The notes: generated from the letters alone by a model not told the origin. Shown: positions 62,801 through 64,000, numbered from the stretch's first letter. The stretch is 64,000 nucleotides of DNA from Monomorium pharaonis (GCF_013373865.1 NC_050468.1:23950774-24014773); one strand, 5' to 3'. A program made the numbers and translations.

Positions 62801-64000
62801 AAGAATATTTATATCTCTGTTTCCAATATAAACTCCATGATATTATCTTTTAGCCACACCATTACCGCCTGCACCTGTTGATCCCTGCACCCCCTCTCCT
62901 TGCGGCTCTAATGCTGTATGCAAGGAATTCAACGGTGCCGGTTCGTGTACGTGCTTACCAAATTATATCGGTAACCCATATGAAGGATGTAGACCAGAGT
63001 GTGTCCTAAATTCGGATTGTCCTGCCAATTTGGCTTGTATAAATACAAAATGTAGAGATCCGTGCCCGGGATCATGCGGGCGCAATGCGTTATGTCAAGT
63101 AATCAATCATTTGCCGGCATGCAATTGTTATCCTAGATACACAGGCGACGCCTTCTCATATTGCACCCCTATAGAAATAGGTACGATTACATTGAATAGA
63201 TTTATTTATTTGTCGCAATTGTTTGGTTAATAGCGAAATGTAATTATGATTGATTTGTAAAACAATGTAATTTTTAGAAGGAGATAGTGCCGTCAGTAAT
63301 CCTTGTGAACCATCACCATGTGGACCCAACAGTTTATGTCGCGTTGTGGATAACACGAGCGTATGCACTTGTTTACCCGATTTTCAATGGGTGGTCAGTC
63401 CGCCGAATTGTCGCCCTGAGTGCACTGTTAGTGCCGAATGCGCTTTCAATCTAGCATGCATCTCGCATAAGTGTAGCAACCCTTGTCGTACATTATGCGG
63501 TTCTAATGCGAGATGCGAAACAATCAATCATAATCCTATATGCTCGTGCCCACTTGGTTTTACTGGTGATCCATTCATTGCCTGCTTTGAAATGCCACGT
63601 AAGAATCATTGAGAATCGAAAATTTCGTAAATTAAAACCGTAAAGTGAAATAAGTCAATCTTTAAGATATCAGAAAAATGTTTTTTTTTTAATTTTGAAT
63701 TATTCTCTTTATAAAACGTTTTTTTACTTTGAGTATTTTTGTTTTTTTATAACATCTTTTTTAAACATAGTATTAGTTTATATTTCTTTTAAATAATATT
63801 TATATTAGTGATTTTTTTCTTATAGAAAATTGTCTCTTGTTAGATACAGTATCTCTTTTACTTATTGTTTTGATTTGAAAAATTATGGTAAAACATTATC
63901 AAAGATATTTAAAGGAAAACGTATAACAGACATATTTATGTGCCCATAGTTAAAGAAGAACCACGTCCATTTGTAAATCCTTGCGCACCTTCGCCCTGCG
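5431..64000 (+). CDS. dpy: dumpy orthologue, giant EGF/DPY-repeat matrix protein (5' part, 90 exons, incomplete at 3' end)
   Basis: Spliced gene covering nearly the whole window. The 90 exons listed separately join in one open frame of 30,175 nt (about 10,058 residues). Domain order is signal peptide, LDL-receptor-A-like domain, calcium-binding EGFs, short cysteine modules mixed with EGFs, a Thr/Ser-rich mucin-like segment, then a long EGF-DPY-EGF array. This order and many motifs ([37 protein letters not shown]...KCxDPC) match what is known of Drosophila Dumpy, a secreted fibrous protein anchoring epithelia, tendon cells and tracheae to cuticle. No membrane segment or stop codon lies within the window; the family's C-terminal ZP domain would be downstream. 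Of 89 introns, 79 are phase 1, 7 phase 0 and 3 phase 2. Exon edges were set by AG/GT sites and confirmed by exon length modulo 3. Not tested by transcripts, so alternative exons may exist. Confidence 0.95.
6091..6286 (+). CDS. dpy: dumpy exon 2: LDL-receptor-A-like N-terminal domain
   Basis: Starts after ccttcag, phase 0, and ends at cacag before GTGAGC, phase 1. It encodes [19 protein letters not shown] and then [30 protein letters not shown] and KCT: a cysteine and acidic pattern like an LDL-receptor class A repeat (C-D...D-C...G-x-D-E...C). The [17 protein letters not shown] stretch is characteristic of Dumpy N-termini and was a main anchor for the gene call. Confidence 0.9.
6299..6343. 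repeat. GAA-rich purine tract just inside intron 2
   Basis: A run of GAA/GGA trinucleotides begins 12 nt after the exon 2 donor. It is intronic: the reading frame of exon 2 does not need it and joins cleanly to exon 3. Confidence 0.85.
6619..6650 (+). repeat. Guanine-run cluster with G-quadruplex potential
   Basis: Runs of 4, 12, 6 and 3 guanines separated by one to three bases, in the 1,002-nt intron 2. The rest of that intron is GC-rich at first and AT-rich near the acceptor, with no exon seen. Confidence 0.6.
7289..7393 (+). CDS. dpy: dumpy exon 3: first EGF-like domain
   Basis: Phase 1 to phase 1, 105 nt. Encodes [16 protein letters not shown] and [15 protein letters not shown], a compact EGF-like unit with the Dumpy-typical [10 protein letters not shown]. 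The donor is GTTTGT, weaker than its neighbours. Confidence 0.88.
7665..7781 (+). CDS. dpy: dumpy exon 4: calcium-binding EGF
   Basis: 117 nt, phase 1-1. Begins [11 protein letters not shown], the D-x-N-E-C calcium-binding start, followed by [10 protein letters not shown] with the aromatic expected in this class. The next intron is only 62 nt. Confidence 0.92.
7844..8091 (+). CDS. dpy: dumpy exon 5: two calcium-binding EGFs
   Basis: Encodes [14 protein letters not shown] with the odd adjacent cysteines [11 protein letters not shown], then [17 protein letters not shown]. It ends ...TGDPFNS before GTGAGT at a codon boundary (phase 0). Exon 6 resumes with CIDIDEC, completing the second EGF, so this intron splits a domain. 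The 549-nt intron after it is AT-rich and featureless. Confidence 0.9.
8641..8890 (+). CDS. dpy: dumpy exon 6: two calcium-binding EGFs
   Basis: Starts phase 0 with the last cysteine of the preceding EGF ([13 protein letters not shown]), then [16 protein letters not shown], ending at GCCACG before GTAAGT, phase 1. The acceptor follows a GT-rich tract (gtgtgtgtatatgtgtttag). Confidence 0.9.
9139..9314. mobile_element. piggyBac-like MITE in intron 6
   Basis: 176 bp with terminal inverted repeats CCCTCTACAGACTACCC and, from the other end, CCCTCTGCAGACTAGCCC. TTAA follows the right end (9315-9318); the left flank is ATAA (9135-9138), one change from TTAA. CCC-starting ends with TTAA flanks fit piggyBac-derived miniature elements. 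No coding capacity. Confidence 0.7.
9428..9673 (+). CDS. dpy: dumpy exon 7: two calcium-binding EGFs
   Basis: Phase 1-1, 246 nt. Encodes [17 protein letters not shown] and [17 protein letters not shown], ending GLTRCE before GTCAGT. GC-rich compared with the introns around it. Confidence 0.9.
9768..9887 (+). CDS. dpy: dumpy exon 8: calcium-binding EGF
   Basis: 120 nt, phase 1-1: [15 protein letters not shown] and [11 protein letters not shown]. The donor GTTAGC is non-consensus at +3 but preserves frame and domain. Its first codon is split so that N, not D, precedes V-N-E-C. The 319-nt intron after it holds nothing notable. Confidence 0.85.
10207..10346 (+). CDS. dpy: dumpy exon 9: calcium-binding EGF
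   Basis: [18 protein letters not shown], then [20 protein letters not shown], ending at CAG before GTAATA, phase 0. The intron (479 nt) has a GC-rich middle but no exon that keeps frame. Confidence 0.88.
10826..11063 (+). CDS. dpy: dumpy exon 10: disulfide module plus calcium-binding EGF
   Basis: Phase 0 start [33 protein letters not shown], then [16 protein letters not shown]. Ends ...YIPCK before GTAATC, phase 1. Confidence 0.9.
11223..11345 (+). CDS. dpy: dumpy exon 11: EGF-like domain
   Basis: 123 nt, phase 1-1: [16 protein letters not shown] and [16 protein letters not shown]. The tryptophan-containing CEDGWT motif is shared with Drosophila Dumpy at the same place in the order. Confidence 0.92.
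11473..11607 (+). CDS. dpy: dumpy exon 12: calcium-binding EGF
   Basis: 135 nt, phase 1-1: [21 protein letters not shown] with a long C1-C2 segment, then TPGGFSCQC. Followed by a 298-nt AT-rich intron. Confidence 0.92.
11906..12139 (+). CDS. dpy: dumpy exon 13: calcium-binding EGF plus cysteine module
   Basis: 234 nt, phase 1-1: [17 protein letters not shown], then [18 protein letters not shown] and [12 protein letters not shown]. The second half is the first clear x-D-D-C type short module. Confidence 0.92.
12279..12794 (+). CDS. dpy: dumpy exon 14: four-domain EGF exon
   Basis: 516 nt, phase 1-1. In order: [32 protein letters not shown] calcium-binding [16 protein letters not shown] with [30 protein letters not shown] calcium-binding EGF ending FSLCE. 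In effect several ancestral exons without the introns between them. Confidence 0.93.
12883..13068 (+). CDS. dpy: dumpy exon 15: cysteine-rich EGF-like pair
   Basis: 186 nt, phase 1-1: [20 protein letters not shown], then [14 protein letters not shown] and [18 protein letters not shown]. The [14 protein letters not shown] end is a good family landmark. Confidence 0.92.
13167..13418 (+). CDS. dpy: dumpy exon 16: calcium-binding EGF plus cysteine module
   Basis: 252 nt, phase 1-1: [18 protein letters not shown], then [19 protein letters not shown] and [17 protein letters not shown]. Next intron (440 nt) is AT-rich with nothing seen. Confidence 0.92.
13859..14290 (+). CDS. dpy: dumpy exon 17: EGFs around a short cysteine module
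   Basis: 432 nt, phase 1-1: [13 protein letters not shown], calcium-binding [16 protein letters not shown], module [19 protein letters not shown], then [14 protein letters not shown]. This EGF-module-EGF order foreshadows the DPY units later in the gene. Next intron 344 nt, AT-rich. Confidence 0.93.
14635..14928 (+). CDS. dpy: dumpy exon 18: EGF-like units with cysteine module
   Basis: 294 nt, phase 1-1: [56 protein letters not shown], ending [18 protein letters not shown] is nearly the fly wording. Next intron 301 nt, nothing seen. Confidence 0.92.
15230..15478 (+). CDS. dpy: dumpy exon 19: two EGF-like domains
   Basis: 249 nt, phase 1-1: [15 protein letters not shown] with [13 protein letters not shown], and [13 protein letters not shown] with [13 protein letters not shown]. 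Next intron 302 nt, AT-rich. Confidence 0.92.
15781..17538 (+). CDS. dpy: dumpy exon 20: 586-residue exon of alternating EGFs and short cysteine modules
   Basis: 1,758 nt, phase 1-1. It opens with a calcium-binding EGF ([16 protein letters not shown]) and then alternates EGFs with short modules: [90 protein letters not shown] walls often contain GNPNDxxxGC or GDPYxxGC. This exon is strikingly GC-rich, with G/C in most third codon positions, unlike later exons. The lack of stops on the opposite strand here (15777-17090) is a by-product of that composition. The 532-nt intron after it is AT-rich. Confidence 0.94.
18071..18259 (+). CDS. dpy: dumpy exon 21: short cysteine modules
   Basis: 189 nt, phase 1-1. 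Three x-D/N-C-x5-C modules in a row without [52 protein letters not shown]. The intron that follows is one of the longest in the window (1,366 nt, 18260-19625); it is very AT-rich and I see no exon or repeat family in it. Confidence 0.9.
19626..20007 (+). CDS. dpy: dumpy exon 22: EGF followed by cysteine modules
   Basis: Begins [31 protein letters not shown], then [55 protein letters not shown]. Ends inside a codon at phase 2 (tgcag before GTATTA), the first phase-2 intron of the gene. Confidence 0.9.
20042..20188. mobile_element. Palindromic TA-flanked MITE in intron 22
   Basis: 147 bp whose ends form about 50 bp of imperfect inverted repeat: AAGCCTTCGGCATACGATAC at the left and, on the other strand, AAGCCTTCGGTACACGATAC at the right. 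TA dinucleotides flank both ends (20040-20041, 20189-20190), as after Tc1/mariner-type insertion. No coding capacity; folded RNA would be a long hairpin. The rest of the 462-nt intron is AT-rich. Confidence 0.75.
20470..20885 (+). CDS. dpy: dumpy exon 23: calcium-binding EGF, EGF and cysteine modules
   Basis: Starts phase 2 (completes AGA) with [12 protein letters not shown], then [47 protein letters not shown] and [21 protein letters not shown]. Ends phase 1. [16 protein letters not shown] matches the fly order at this point. Confidence 0.92.
21040..21190 (+). CDS. dpy: dumpy exon 24: EGF and start of a calcium-binding EGF
   Basis: 151 nt, phase 1 in, phase 2 out. Encodes [21 protein letters not shown] and [14 protein letters not shown]; the domain is finished by exon 25 after a 76-nt intron. 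Confidence 0.9.
21267..21519 (+). CDS. dpy: dumpy exon 25: EGF end, cysteine module, EGF
   Basis: Phase 2 in, phase 0 out: [43 protein letters not shown], ending TTGNPA before GTGAGT. The 668-nt intron after it is AT-rich; nothing else seen. Confidence 0.9.
22188..22452 (+). CDS. dpy: dumpy exon 26: cysteine module, EGF, cysteine module
   Basis: Phase 0 in, phase 1 out: [62 protein letters not shown]. Confidence 0.9.
22595..22791 (+). CDS. dpy: dumpy exon 27: three short cysteine modules
   Basis: Phase 1 in, phase 0 out: [52 protein letters not shown]. No EGF; comparable to exon 21. Ends at CAG before GTAATC. Confidence 0.87.
22913..23179 (+). CDS. dpy: dumpy exon 28: EGF, cysteine module, EGF start
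   Basis: Phase 0 both sides: [48 protein letters not shown], then [20 protein letters not shown]; the EGF is completed in exon 29 by [11 protein letters not shown]. Confidence 0.9.
23257..23512 (+). CDS. dpy: dumpy exon 29: EGF end, EGF, cysteine module
   Basis: Phase 0 in, phase 1 out: [53 protein letters not shown]. Intron after it is 315 nt, AT-rich. Confidence 0.9.
23828..24022 (+). CDS. dpy: dumpy exon 30: EGF and part of a cysteine module
   Basis: 195 nt, phase 1-1: [49 protein letters not shown]. Confidence 0.9.
24176..24358 (+). CDS. dpy: dumpy exon 31: cysteine module and EGF
   Basis: 183 nt, phase 1-1: [47 protein letters not shown]. Confidence 0.92.
24448..25092 (+). CDS. dpy: dumpy exon 32: run of cysteine modules around one EGF
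   Basis: 645 nt, phase 1-1. Modules: [67 protein letters not shown]; then an EGF ([14 protein letters not shown] ... [10 protein letters not shown]); then [69 protein letters not shown] and the order are as in fly Dumpy. Confidence 0.94.
25261..25462 (+). CDS. dpy: dumpy exon 33: EGF and cysteine module
   Basis: Phase 1 in, phase 2 out: [42 protein letters not shown], ending TCRR with the last codon split. Confidence 0.9.
25554..25729 (+). CDS. dpy: dumpy exon 34: cysteine modules
   Basis: Phase 2 in, phase 1 out: [51 protein letters not shown]. Third exon made only of short modules (with exons 21 and 27). Confidence 0.9.
25821..26089 (+). CDS. dpy: dumpy exon 35: atypical EGF and cysteine modules
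   Basis: Phase 1 in, phase 0 out: [14 protein letters not shown] (an EGF start with CGECAGC in place of CGxNAxC), [53 protein letters not shown] and DCSCGEVC match the same landmark in the fly protein. Confidence 0.92.
26179..26581 (+). CDS. dpy: dumpy exon 36: modules and two EGFs
   Basis: Phase 0 in, phase 1 out: [81 protein letters not shown]. It ends the N-terminal part that mixes intron phases: every later exon is phase 1-1. Confidence 0.93.
26691..26930 (+). CDS. dpy: dumpy exon 37: EGF pair with CLCDGDLC linker
   Basis: 240 nt, phase 1-1. [27 protein letters not shown], then [19 protein letters not shown] and [16 protein letters not shown]. An in-frame CAG/GTATGT at about 26801 resembles a donor, but reading through it keeps the expected CxC spacing and the family pattern. 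The final codon is split as T/GT, giving Cys. The next intron (340 nt) is AT-rich. Confidence 0.9.
27271..27408 (+). CDS. dpy: dumpy exon 38: single EGF-like domain
   Basis: 138 nt, phase 1-1: [37 protein letters not shown]. The 900-nt intron after it (27409-28308) contains an AT microsatellite at 27636-27656 and a pyrimidine tract near its end, no exon seen. Confidence 0.9.
27636..27656. repeat. AT microsatellite in intron 38
   Basis: About ten AT dinucleotides, uninterrupted. Confidence 0.85.
28309..29094 (+). CDS. dpy: dumpy exon 39: EGFs with histidine-rich NHKP/DHRP motifs
   Basis: 786 nt, phase 1-1. [126 protein letters not shown]. The acceptor at 28308 (gacaatag) has a poor adjacent pyrimidine tract but is the only AG that keeps the frame; upstream in-frame stop at about 28225 limits any 5' extension. 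Next intron 554 nt, nothing seen. Confidence 0.9.
29649..32288 (+). CDS. dpy: dumpy exon 40: mucin-like Thr/Ser/Glu-rich segment bracketed by cysteine modules
   Basis: 2,640 nt, phase 1-1, the largest exon. It starts with a module and EGF-like half ([33 protein letters not shown]), runs about 750 residues almost free of cysteine and very rich in Thr, Ser and Glu, and closes with [18 protein letters not shown] and [15 protein letters not shown]. Thr/Ser density implies heavy O-glycosylation and an extended stiff linker. From about 31085 the segment is built of degenerate repeats (EQISTT...STTEQF). The exon ends before GTAAAG; reading on meets a stop at 32417-32419, which is intronic. Being symmetric it could be skipped in frame. 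Confidence 0.93.
31085..31975 (+). repeat. Degenerate tandem repeats of about 43 codons in exon 40
   Basis: About seven copies, each opening with (S)TEQISTT or a variant, continuing [17 protein letters not shown] and ending TSEQxTEQYTT; length varies by indels in multiples of three. Examples of the opening are [36 protein letters not shown] and [12 protein letters not shown]. Confidence 0.8.
32520..32655 (-). other. tRNA-like / possible SINE-head sequence in intron 40
   Basis: On the minus strand the stretch contains GGGAGAGCAGTGTCTAACTG, which resembles a tRNA D-arm region, and about 50 nt further on GGGTTCGATTT, which fits a polymerase III B box. Stems do not close into a proper cloverleaf, so this is not called a tRNA. 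The remainder of the 977-nt intron is AT-rich. Confidence 0.25.
32805..32847. repeat. TA microsatellite in intron 40
   Basis: About 21 TA dinucleotides in a row; likely length-polymorphic. Confidence 0.9.
33266..33409 (+). CDS. dpy: dumpy exon 41: cysteine module and truncated EGF
   Basis: 144 nt, phase 1-1: [40 protein letters not shown]. Ends VK before GTACGT; the C-terminal C-x-C part of an EGF is missing, as at the end of exon 40. Confidence 0.88.
33495..33572 (+). CDS. dpy: dumpy exon 42: small half-domain exon
   Basis: Only 78 nt, phase 1-1: [16 protein letters not shown] and NTCVK. Supported by a T8AG acceptor and by frame; donor GTTTGT is weak. Next intron 406 nt, nothing seen. Confidence 0.75.
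33979..34161 (+). CDS. dpy: dumpy exon 43: cysteine module and EGF
   Basis: 183 nt, phase 1-1: [47 protein letters not shown]. Next intron 363 nt, AT-rich. Confidence 0.92.
34525..34851 (+). CDS. dpy: dumpy exon 44: module and two EGFs
   Basis: 327 nt, phase 1-1: [64 protein letters not shown]. Confidence 0.92.
34977..35357 (+). CDS. dpy: dumpy exon 45: three EGFs without DPY module
   Basis: 381 nt, phase 1-1: [13 protein letters not shown] with [21 protein letters not shown] with [22 protein letters not shown] with GNPYKSC. Last exon before the regular array. Next intron 368 nt, AT-rich. Confidence 0.92.
35726..36049 (+). CDS. dpy: dumpy exon 46: EGF-DPY-EGF unit 1 (type B)
   Basis: First of the regular units: first EGF, a DPY core of form P-E-C-x5-D-C-x5-A-C-x4-C-x-D-P-C, and a second EGF. 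Here the first EGF has an 8-residue C3-C4 loop (TAIDGIAK) and wall GNPYIDGC, the core starts EAEC rather than RPEC ([13 protein letters not shown]), and the second EGF is [10 protein letters not shown] to [10 protein letters not shown]. Confidence 0.93.
36341..36643 (+). CDS. dpy: dumpy exon 47: unit 2 (type A)
   Basis: Wall [10 protein letters not shown], core [18 protein letters not shown], second [13 protein letters not shown] to YIGDPFTHC, which lacks the usual Thr/Ser before GDPF. Next intron 306 nt, AT-rich. Confidence 0.93.
36950..37258 (+). CDS. dpy: dumpy exon 48: unit 3 (type A)
   Basis: [20 protein letters not shown], wall [10 protein letters not shown], core [18 protein letters not shown], second [13 protein letters not shown] to [10 protein letters not shown] (Glu at the acceptor position). 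Confidence 0.93.
37342..37656 (+). CDS. dpy: dumpy exon 49: unit 4 (type B, long loop)
   Basis: C3-C4 loop KERNGAGS, first EGF wall [14 protein letters not shown] ([10 protein letters not shown], one of only two first EGFs in the array with Thr/Ser here), core [18 protein letters not shown], second EGF to [10 protein letters not shown]. Two in-frame acceptors 12 nt apart (exon start 37342 or 37354) add or remove four residues; I cannot choose. Confidence 0.88.
   Translation: MSFQCNCHAILHHAVRTPYVKSVTVRDLALVYLITPVILTRAAGQNAFRIRIAFIRRLVLTTSVRIHVWERAELMRNAKSIITNHPAVASLVTPEIHLRLATYQ
37759..38067 (+). CDS. dpy: dumpy exon 50: unit 5 (type A)
   Basis: [19 protein letters not shown], wall [10 protein letters not shown], core [18 protein letters not shown], second [29 protein letters not shown]. 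Confidence 0.94.
38264..38590 (+). CDS. dpy: dumpy exon 51: unit 6 (type A)
   Basis: Wall [10 protein letters not shown], core [18 protein letters not shown] (Gly where DPY cores have Asp or Glu before Cys), second [29 protein letters not shown]. The acceptor (cgtaatag) has a poor pyrimidine tract but frame and homology require it. Confidence 0.9.
38755..39729 (+). CDS. dpy: dumpy exon 52: units 7-9 fused (types B-A-A)
   Basis: 975 nt, phase 1-1: one whole triplet without internal introns. Unit 7 (B, loop NERNGVGS): [35 protein letters not shown]. Unit 8 (A): [10 protein letters not shown] (RPGC instead of RPEC), [28 protein letters not shown]. Unit 9 (A): [38 protein letters not shown]. Linkers [14 protein letters not shown] and [15 protein letters not shown] fall where introns sit in other triplets, so two introns are absent here. 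Confidence 0.95.
39846..40178 (+). CDS. dpy: dumpy exon 53: unit 10 (type B, long loop)
   Basis: Loop RERNGAGA; first EGF wall unusually long, [16 protein letters not shown]; core [18 protein letters not shown]; second [29 protein letters not shown]. Followed by a 770-nt intron with a transposon remnant. Confidence 0.93.
40571..40873. mobile_element. Inverted-repeat element in intron 53 (probable MITE)
   Basis: CTTTGTATACACACTGG at 40571-40587 is repeated exactly on the opposite strand at 40857-40873. A second diverged copy (CCTTCGTATACACACTT) precedes the left arm at 40543-40559, so the element may begin near 40535. Interior AT-rich, no frame. Target duplication not resolved. Confidence 0.6.
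40949..41248 (+). CDS. dpy: dumpy exon 54: unit 11 (type A)
   Basis: 300 nt. Wall [10 protein letters not shown], core [18 protein letters not shown], second [29 protein letters not shown]. The following 801-nt intron is AT-rich; no exon or repeat seen. Confidence 0.93.
42050..42379 (+). CDS. dpy: dumpy exon 55: unit 12 (type A)
   Basis: [21 protein letters not shown], with a longer linker than neighbours; wall [10 protein letters not shown], core [18 protein letters not shown], second [29 protein letters not shown]. Confidence 0.93.
42488..42796 (+). CDS. dpy: dumpy exon 56: unit 13 (type B, first short-loop unit)
   Basis: C3-C4 loop is only DNGE; wall [11 protein letters not shown], core [18 protein letters not shown] (Thr for Ala before Cys), second [23 protein letters not shown]. 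An alternative acceptor 6 nt downstream (start 42494) would drop two residues. Confidence 0.92.
42894..43205 (+). CDS. dpy: dumpy exon 57: unit 14 (type A)
   Basis: Wall [10 protein letters not shown], core [18 protein letters not shown], second [29 protein letters not shown]; ends DIPR with CCAC before GTAAGA, a donor context seen again in many A units. Confidence 0.94.
43439..43759 (+). CDS. dpy: dumpy exon 58: unit 15 (type A)
   Basis: Wall [10 protein letters not shown], core [18 protein letters not shown], second [29 protein letters not shown]. Confidence 0.94.
43947..44576 (+). CDS. dpy: dumpy exon 59: units 16-17 fused (types B-A)
   Basis: 630 nt, phase 1-1, two units in one exon. 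Unit 16 (B, loop QQRDNAGA): [39 protein letters not shown]. Linker [13 protein letters not shown] stands where an intron would be. Unit 17 (A): [38 protein letters not shown], ending EPG. Confidence 0.95.
44704..45018 (+). CDS. dpy: dumpy exon 60: unit 18 (type A)
   Basis: Wall [10 protein letters not shown] (RAEC variant), core [18 protein letters not shown], second [29 protein letters not shown]. Next intron 316 nt, AT-rich. Confidence 0.93.
45335..45646 (+). CDS. dpy: dumpy exon 61: unit 19 (type B, short loop)
   Basis: Loop NEGV; wall [11 protein letters not shown], core [18 protein letters not shown], second [29 protein letters not shown]. Next intron 316 nt, AT-rich. Confidence 0.94.
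45963..46268 (+). CDS. dpy: dumpy exon 62: unit 20 (type A)
   Basis: Wall [10 protein letters not shown], core [18 protein letters not shown], second [29 protein letters not shown]. Confidence 0.94.
46529..46846 (+). CDS. dpy: dumpy exon 63: unit 21 (type A)
   Basis: Wall [10 protein letters not shown], core [18 protein letters not shown], second [29 protein letters not shown]; ends VPE before GTGAGT. Confidence 0.93.
46847..48235. other. Long intron 63 with an anomalous repeated island
   Basis: 1,389 nt, the longest intron of the window. From about 47090 to 48180 its composition is less AT-rich than other introns. GGTGGTGGGGCCTAT...GGCTC at 47318-47360 recurs, diverged, at 47527-47571 (GGTGGCGGGGCCTATG...GGCTC), and AAATCACCGTCCTGTCCCG at about 47134 recurs at about 47892 as AAATCATCGTCCCGTCCCG. 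A minus-strand frame (47637-47819) gives a 60-residue hydrophobic peptide without recognisable family. Probably an old insertion. Confidence 0.4.
48236..48559 (+). CDS. dpy: dumpy exon 64: unit 22 (type B, long loop)
   Basis: Loop RENNGVGS; wall [11 protein letters not shown], core [18 protein letters not shown], second [29 protein letters not shown]. Next intron 434 nt, AT-rich. Confidence 0.94.
48994..49302 (+). CDS. dpy: dumpy exon 65: unit 23 (type A)
   Basis: Wall [10 protein letters not shown], core [18 protein letters not shown] followed by ISLCPDPCG where other units read DPCPGxCG; second [25 protein letters not shown]. Ends PTPR, CCAC before GTAAGA. Confidence 0.93.
49342..49495. 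repeat. Two-copy tandem duplication in intron 65
   Basis: TCATTCATG starts at 49342 and again at 49418; the two copies of 76 and 78 bp share GTTCACxxTCATxxGCTTT and TTTACGGxCATCAGTTT. A third copy starts at about 49496 but breaks off. The rest of the 460-nt intron has nothing notable. Confidence 0.75.
49763..50089 (+). CDS. dpy: dumpy exon 66: unit 24 (type A)
   Basis: Wall [12 protein letters not shown], core [18 protein letters not shown], second [29 protein letters not shown]. Next intron 517 nt, AT-rich, nothing seen. Confidence 0.94.
50607..50909 (+). CDS. dpy: dumpy exon 67: unit 25 (type B, short loop)
   Basis: Loop NNGI; wall [11 protein letters not shown], core [18 protein letters not shown], second [32 protein letters not shown] here marks short-loop units from this point on. 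Next intron 421 nt, AT-rich, with a 15-bp inverted repeat. Confidence 0.94.
51331..51633 (+). CDS. dpy: dumpy exon 68: unit 26 (type A)
   Basis: Wall [10 protein letters not shown], core [18 protein letters not shown], second [19 protein letters not shown], then a shortened final loop [12 protein letters not shown]. Next intron 399 nt, AT-rich. Confidence 0.93.
52033..52350 (+). CDS. dpy: dumpy exon 69: unit 27 (type A)
   Basis: Wall [10 protein letters not shown], core [18 protein letters not shown], second [28 protein letters not shown]; ends KPR, CCAC before GTAAGC. Confidence 0.94.
52563..52883 (+). CDS. dpy: dumpy exon 70: unit 28 (type B, long loop)
   Basis: Loop KEQFGAGS; wall [11 protein letters not shown], core [18 protein letters not shown], second [29 protein letters not shown]. 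Confidence 0.94.
53169..53477 (+). CDS. dpy: dumpy exon 71: unit 29 (type A)
   Basis: Wall [10 protein letters not shown], core [18 protein letters not shown], second [29 protein letters not shown], ending QTPG. Next intron 371 nt, AT-rich. Confidence 0.94.
53849..54175 (+). CDS. dpy: dumpy exon 72: unit 30 (type A)
   Basis: Wall [12 protein letters not shown], core [18 protein letters not shown], second [29 protein letters not shown]; ends KPR, CCAC before GTAAGA. Confidence 0.94.
54271..54579 (+). CDS. dpy: dumpy exon 73: unit 31 (type B, short loop)
   Basis: Loop NGGI; wall [11 protein letters not shown], core [18 protein letters not shown], second [28 protein letters not shown] (Glu at the acceptor position). 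Confidence 0.94.
54694..54999 (+). CDS. dpy: dumpy exon 74: unit 32 (type A)
   Basis: Wall [10 protein letters not shown], core [18 protein letters not shown], second [28 protein letters not shown]. The 680-nt intron after it is AT-rich; at 55080-55110 GGGAGACTGGAAAGTAATAT faintly recalls a mariner end. Confidence 0.94.
55680..55997 (+). CDS. dpy: dumpy exon 75: unit 33 (type A)
   Basis: Wall [10 protein letters not shown] (RYEC variant), core [18 protein letters not shown], second [29 protein letters not shown]. Acceptor tctttaaag is weak but frame-fixed. Confidence 0.92.
56214..56540 (+). CDS. dpy: dumpy exon 76: unit 34 (type B, long loop)
   Basis: Loop RVQQNAGS; wall [11 protein letters not shown], core [18 protein letters not shown], second [29 protein letters not shown]. 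Next intron 80 nt. Confidence 0.94.
56621..56935 (+). CDS. dpy: dumpy exon 77: unit 35 (type A)
   Basis: Wall [10 protein letters not shown], core [18 protein letters not shown], second [29 protein letters not shown]; ends VPR, CCAC before GTAAGT. A second in-frame AG nine bases on (start 56630) is possible. Next intron 302 nt, AT-rich. Confidence 0.93.
57238..57567 (+). CDS. dpy: dumpy exon 78: unit 36 (type A)
   Basis: Wall [10 protein letters not shown], core [18 protein letters not shown], second [29 protein letters not shown]. Confidence 0.94.
57664..57972 (+). CDS. dpy: dumpy exon 79: unit 37 (type B, short loop)
   Basis: Loop NSGI; wall [11 protein letters not shown], core [18 protein letters not shown], second [28 protein letters not shown]. 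Followed by three very short introns in succession (77, 82 and 79 nt). Confidence 0.94.
58050..58355 (+). CDS. dpy: dumpy exon 80: unit 38 (type A)
   Basis: Wall [10 protein letters not shown], core [18 protein letters not shown], second [29 protein letters not shown]. Confidence 0.94.
58438..58752 (+). CDS. dpy: dumpy exon 81: unit 39 (type A)
   Basis: Wall [10 protein letters not shown], core [18 protein letters not shown], second [28 protein letters not shown]. Confidence 0.94.
58832..59155 (+). CDS. dpy: dumpy exon 82: unit 40 (type B, long loop)
   Basis: First EGF starts [13 protein letters not shown], lacking the PSPCGPN of the others; loop RERDDIAI; wall [11 protein letters not shown], core [18 protein letters not shown], second [29 protein letters not shown]. 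The 854-nt intron after it is AT-rich, nothing seen. Confidence 0.93.
60010..60321 (+). CDS. dpy: dumpy exon 83: unit 41 (type A)
   Basis: Wall [10 protein letters not shown], core [18 protein letters not shown], second [29 protein letters not shown]; ends IPR, CCAC before GTAAGA. An in-frame AG 12 nt on (start 60022) is an alternative. Confidence 0.92.
60443..60769 (+). CDS. dpy: dumpy exon 84: unit 42 (type A)
   Basis: Wall [10 protein letters not shown], core [18 protein letters not shown], second [29 protein letters not shown]. Confidence 0.94.
60888..61193 (+). CDS. dpy: dumpy exon 85: unit 43 (type B, short loop)
   Basis: Loop FDGI; wall [11 protein letters not shown], core [18 protein letters not shown], second [13 protein letters not shown] (the near-invariant Gly after this Cys is Ala), [15 protein letters not shown]. 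Confidence 0.93.
61265..61770. mobile_element. Long-inverted-repeat element in intron 85 (MITE)
   Basis: About 506 bp. The left end GGATCTGTGAAGCTGACATG matches the right end read inward (GGATCTGTGAAGCTGGCACA); similarity continues with gaps for about 170 bp into each arm (poly-A tract, GAGTTCTxxAATCTTTATAT, GCTAACTT). Central part about 170 bp. No frame; target duplication not resolved. Confidence 0.8.
61857..62165 (+). CDS. dpy: dumpy exon 86: unit 44 (type A)
   Basis: Wall [10 protein letters not shown], core [18 protein letters not shown], second [28 protein letters not shown]; ends LPR, CCAC before GTAAGT. Confidence 0.94.
62265..62582 (+). CDS. dpy: dumpy exon 87: unit 45 (type A)
   Basis: Wall [10 protein letters not shown], core [18 protein letters not shown], second [29 protein letters not shown]. 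Confidence 0.94.
62854..63180 (+). CDS. dpy: dumpy exon 88: unit 46 (type B, long loop)
   Basis: Loop KEFNGAGS; wall [11 protein letters not shown], core [18 protein letters not shown], second [29 protein letters not shown]. Confidence 0.94.
63278..63598 (+). CDS. dpy: dumpy exon 89: unit 47 (type A, aberrant wall)
   Basis: First EGF reads [23 protein letters not shown] stands where others have IGS, two residues longer and lacking the conserved Gly. Core [18 protein letters not shown], second [29 protein letters not shown]; ends MPR, CCAC before GTAAGA. Next intron 351 nt, AT-rich. Confidence 0.93.
63950..64000 (+). CDS. dpy: dumpy exon 90: start of unit 48 (type A expected), cut by window end
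   Basis: After tgcccatag the frame gives [16 protein letters not shown] and runs off the window. By the array's rule this should be a type A unit closing triplet 16. Confidence 0.85.
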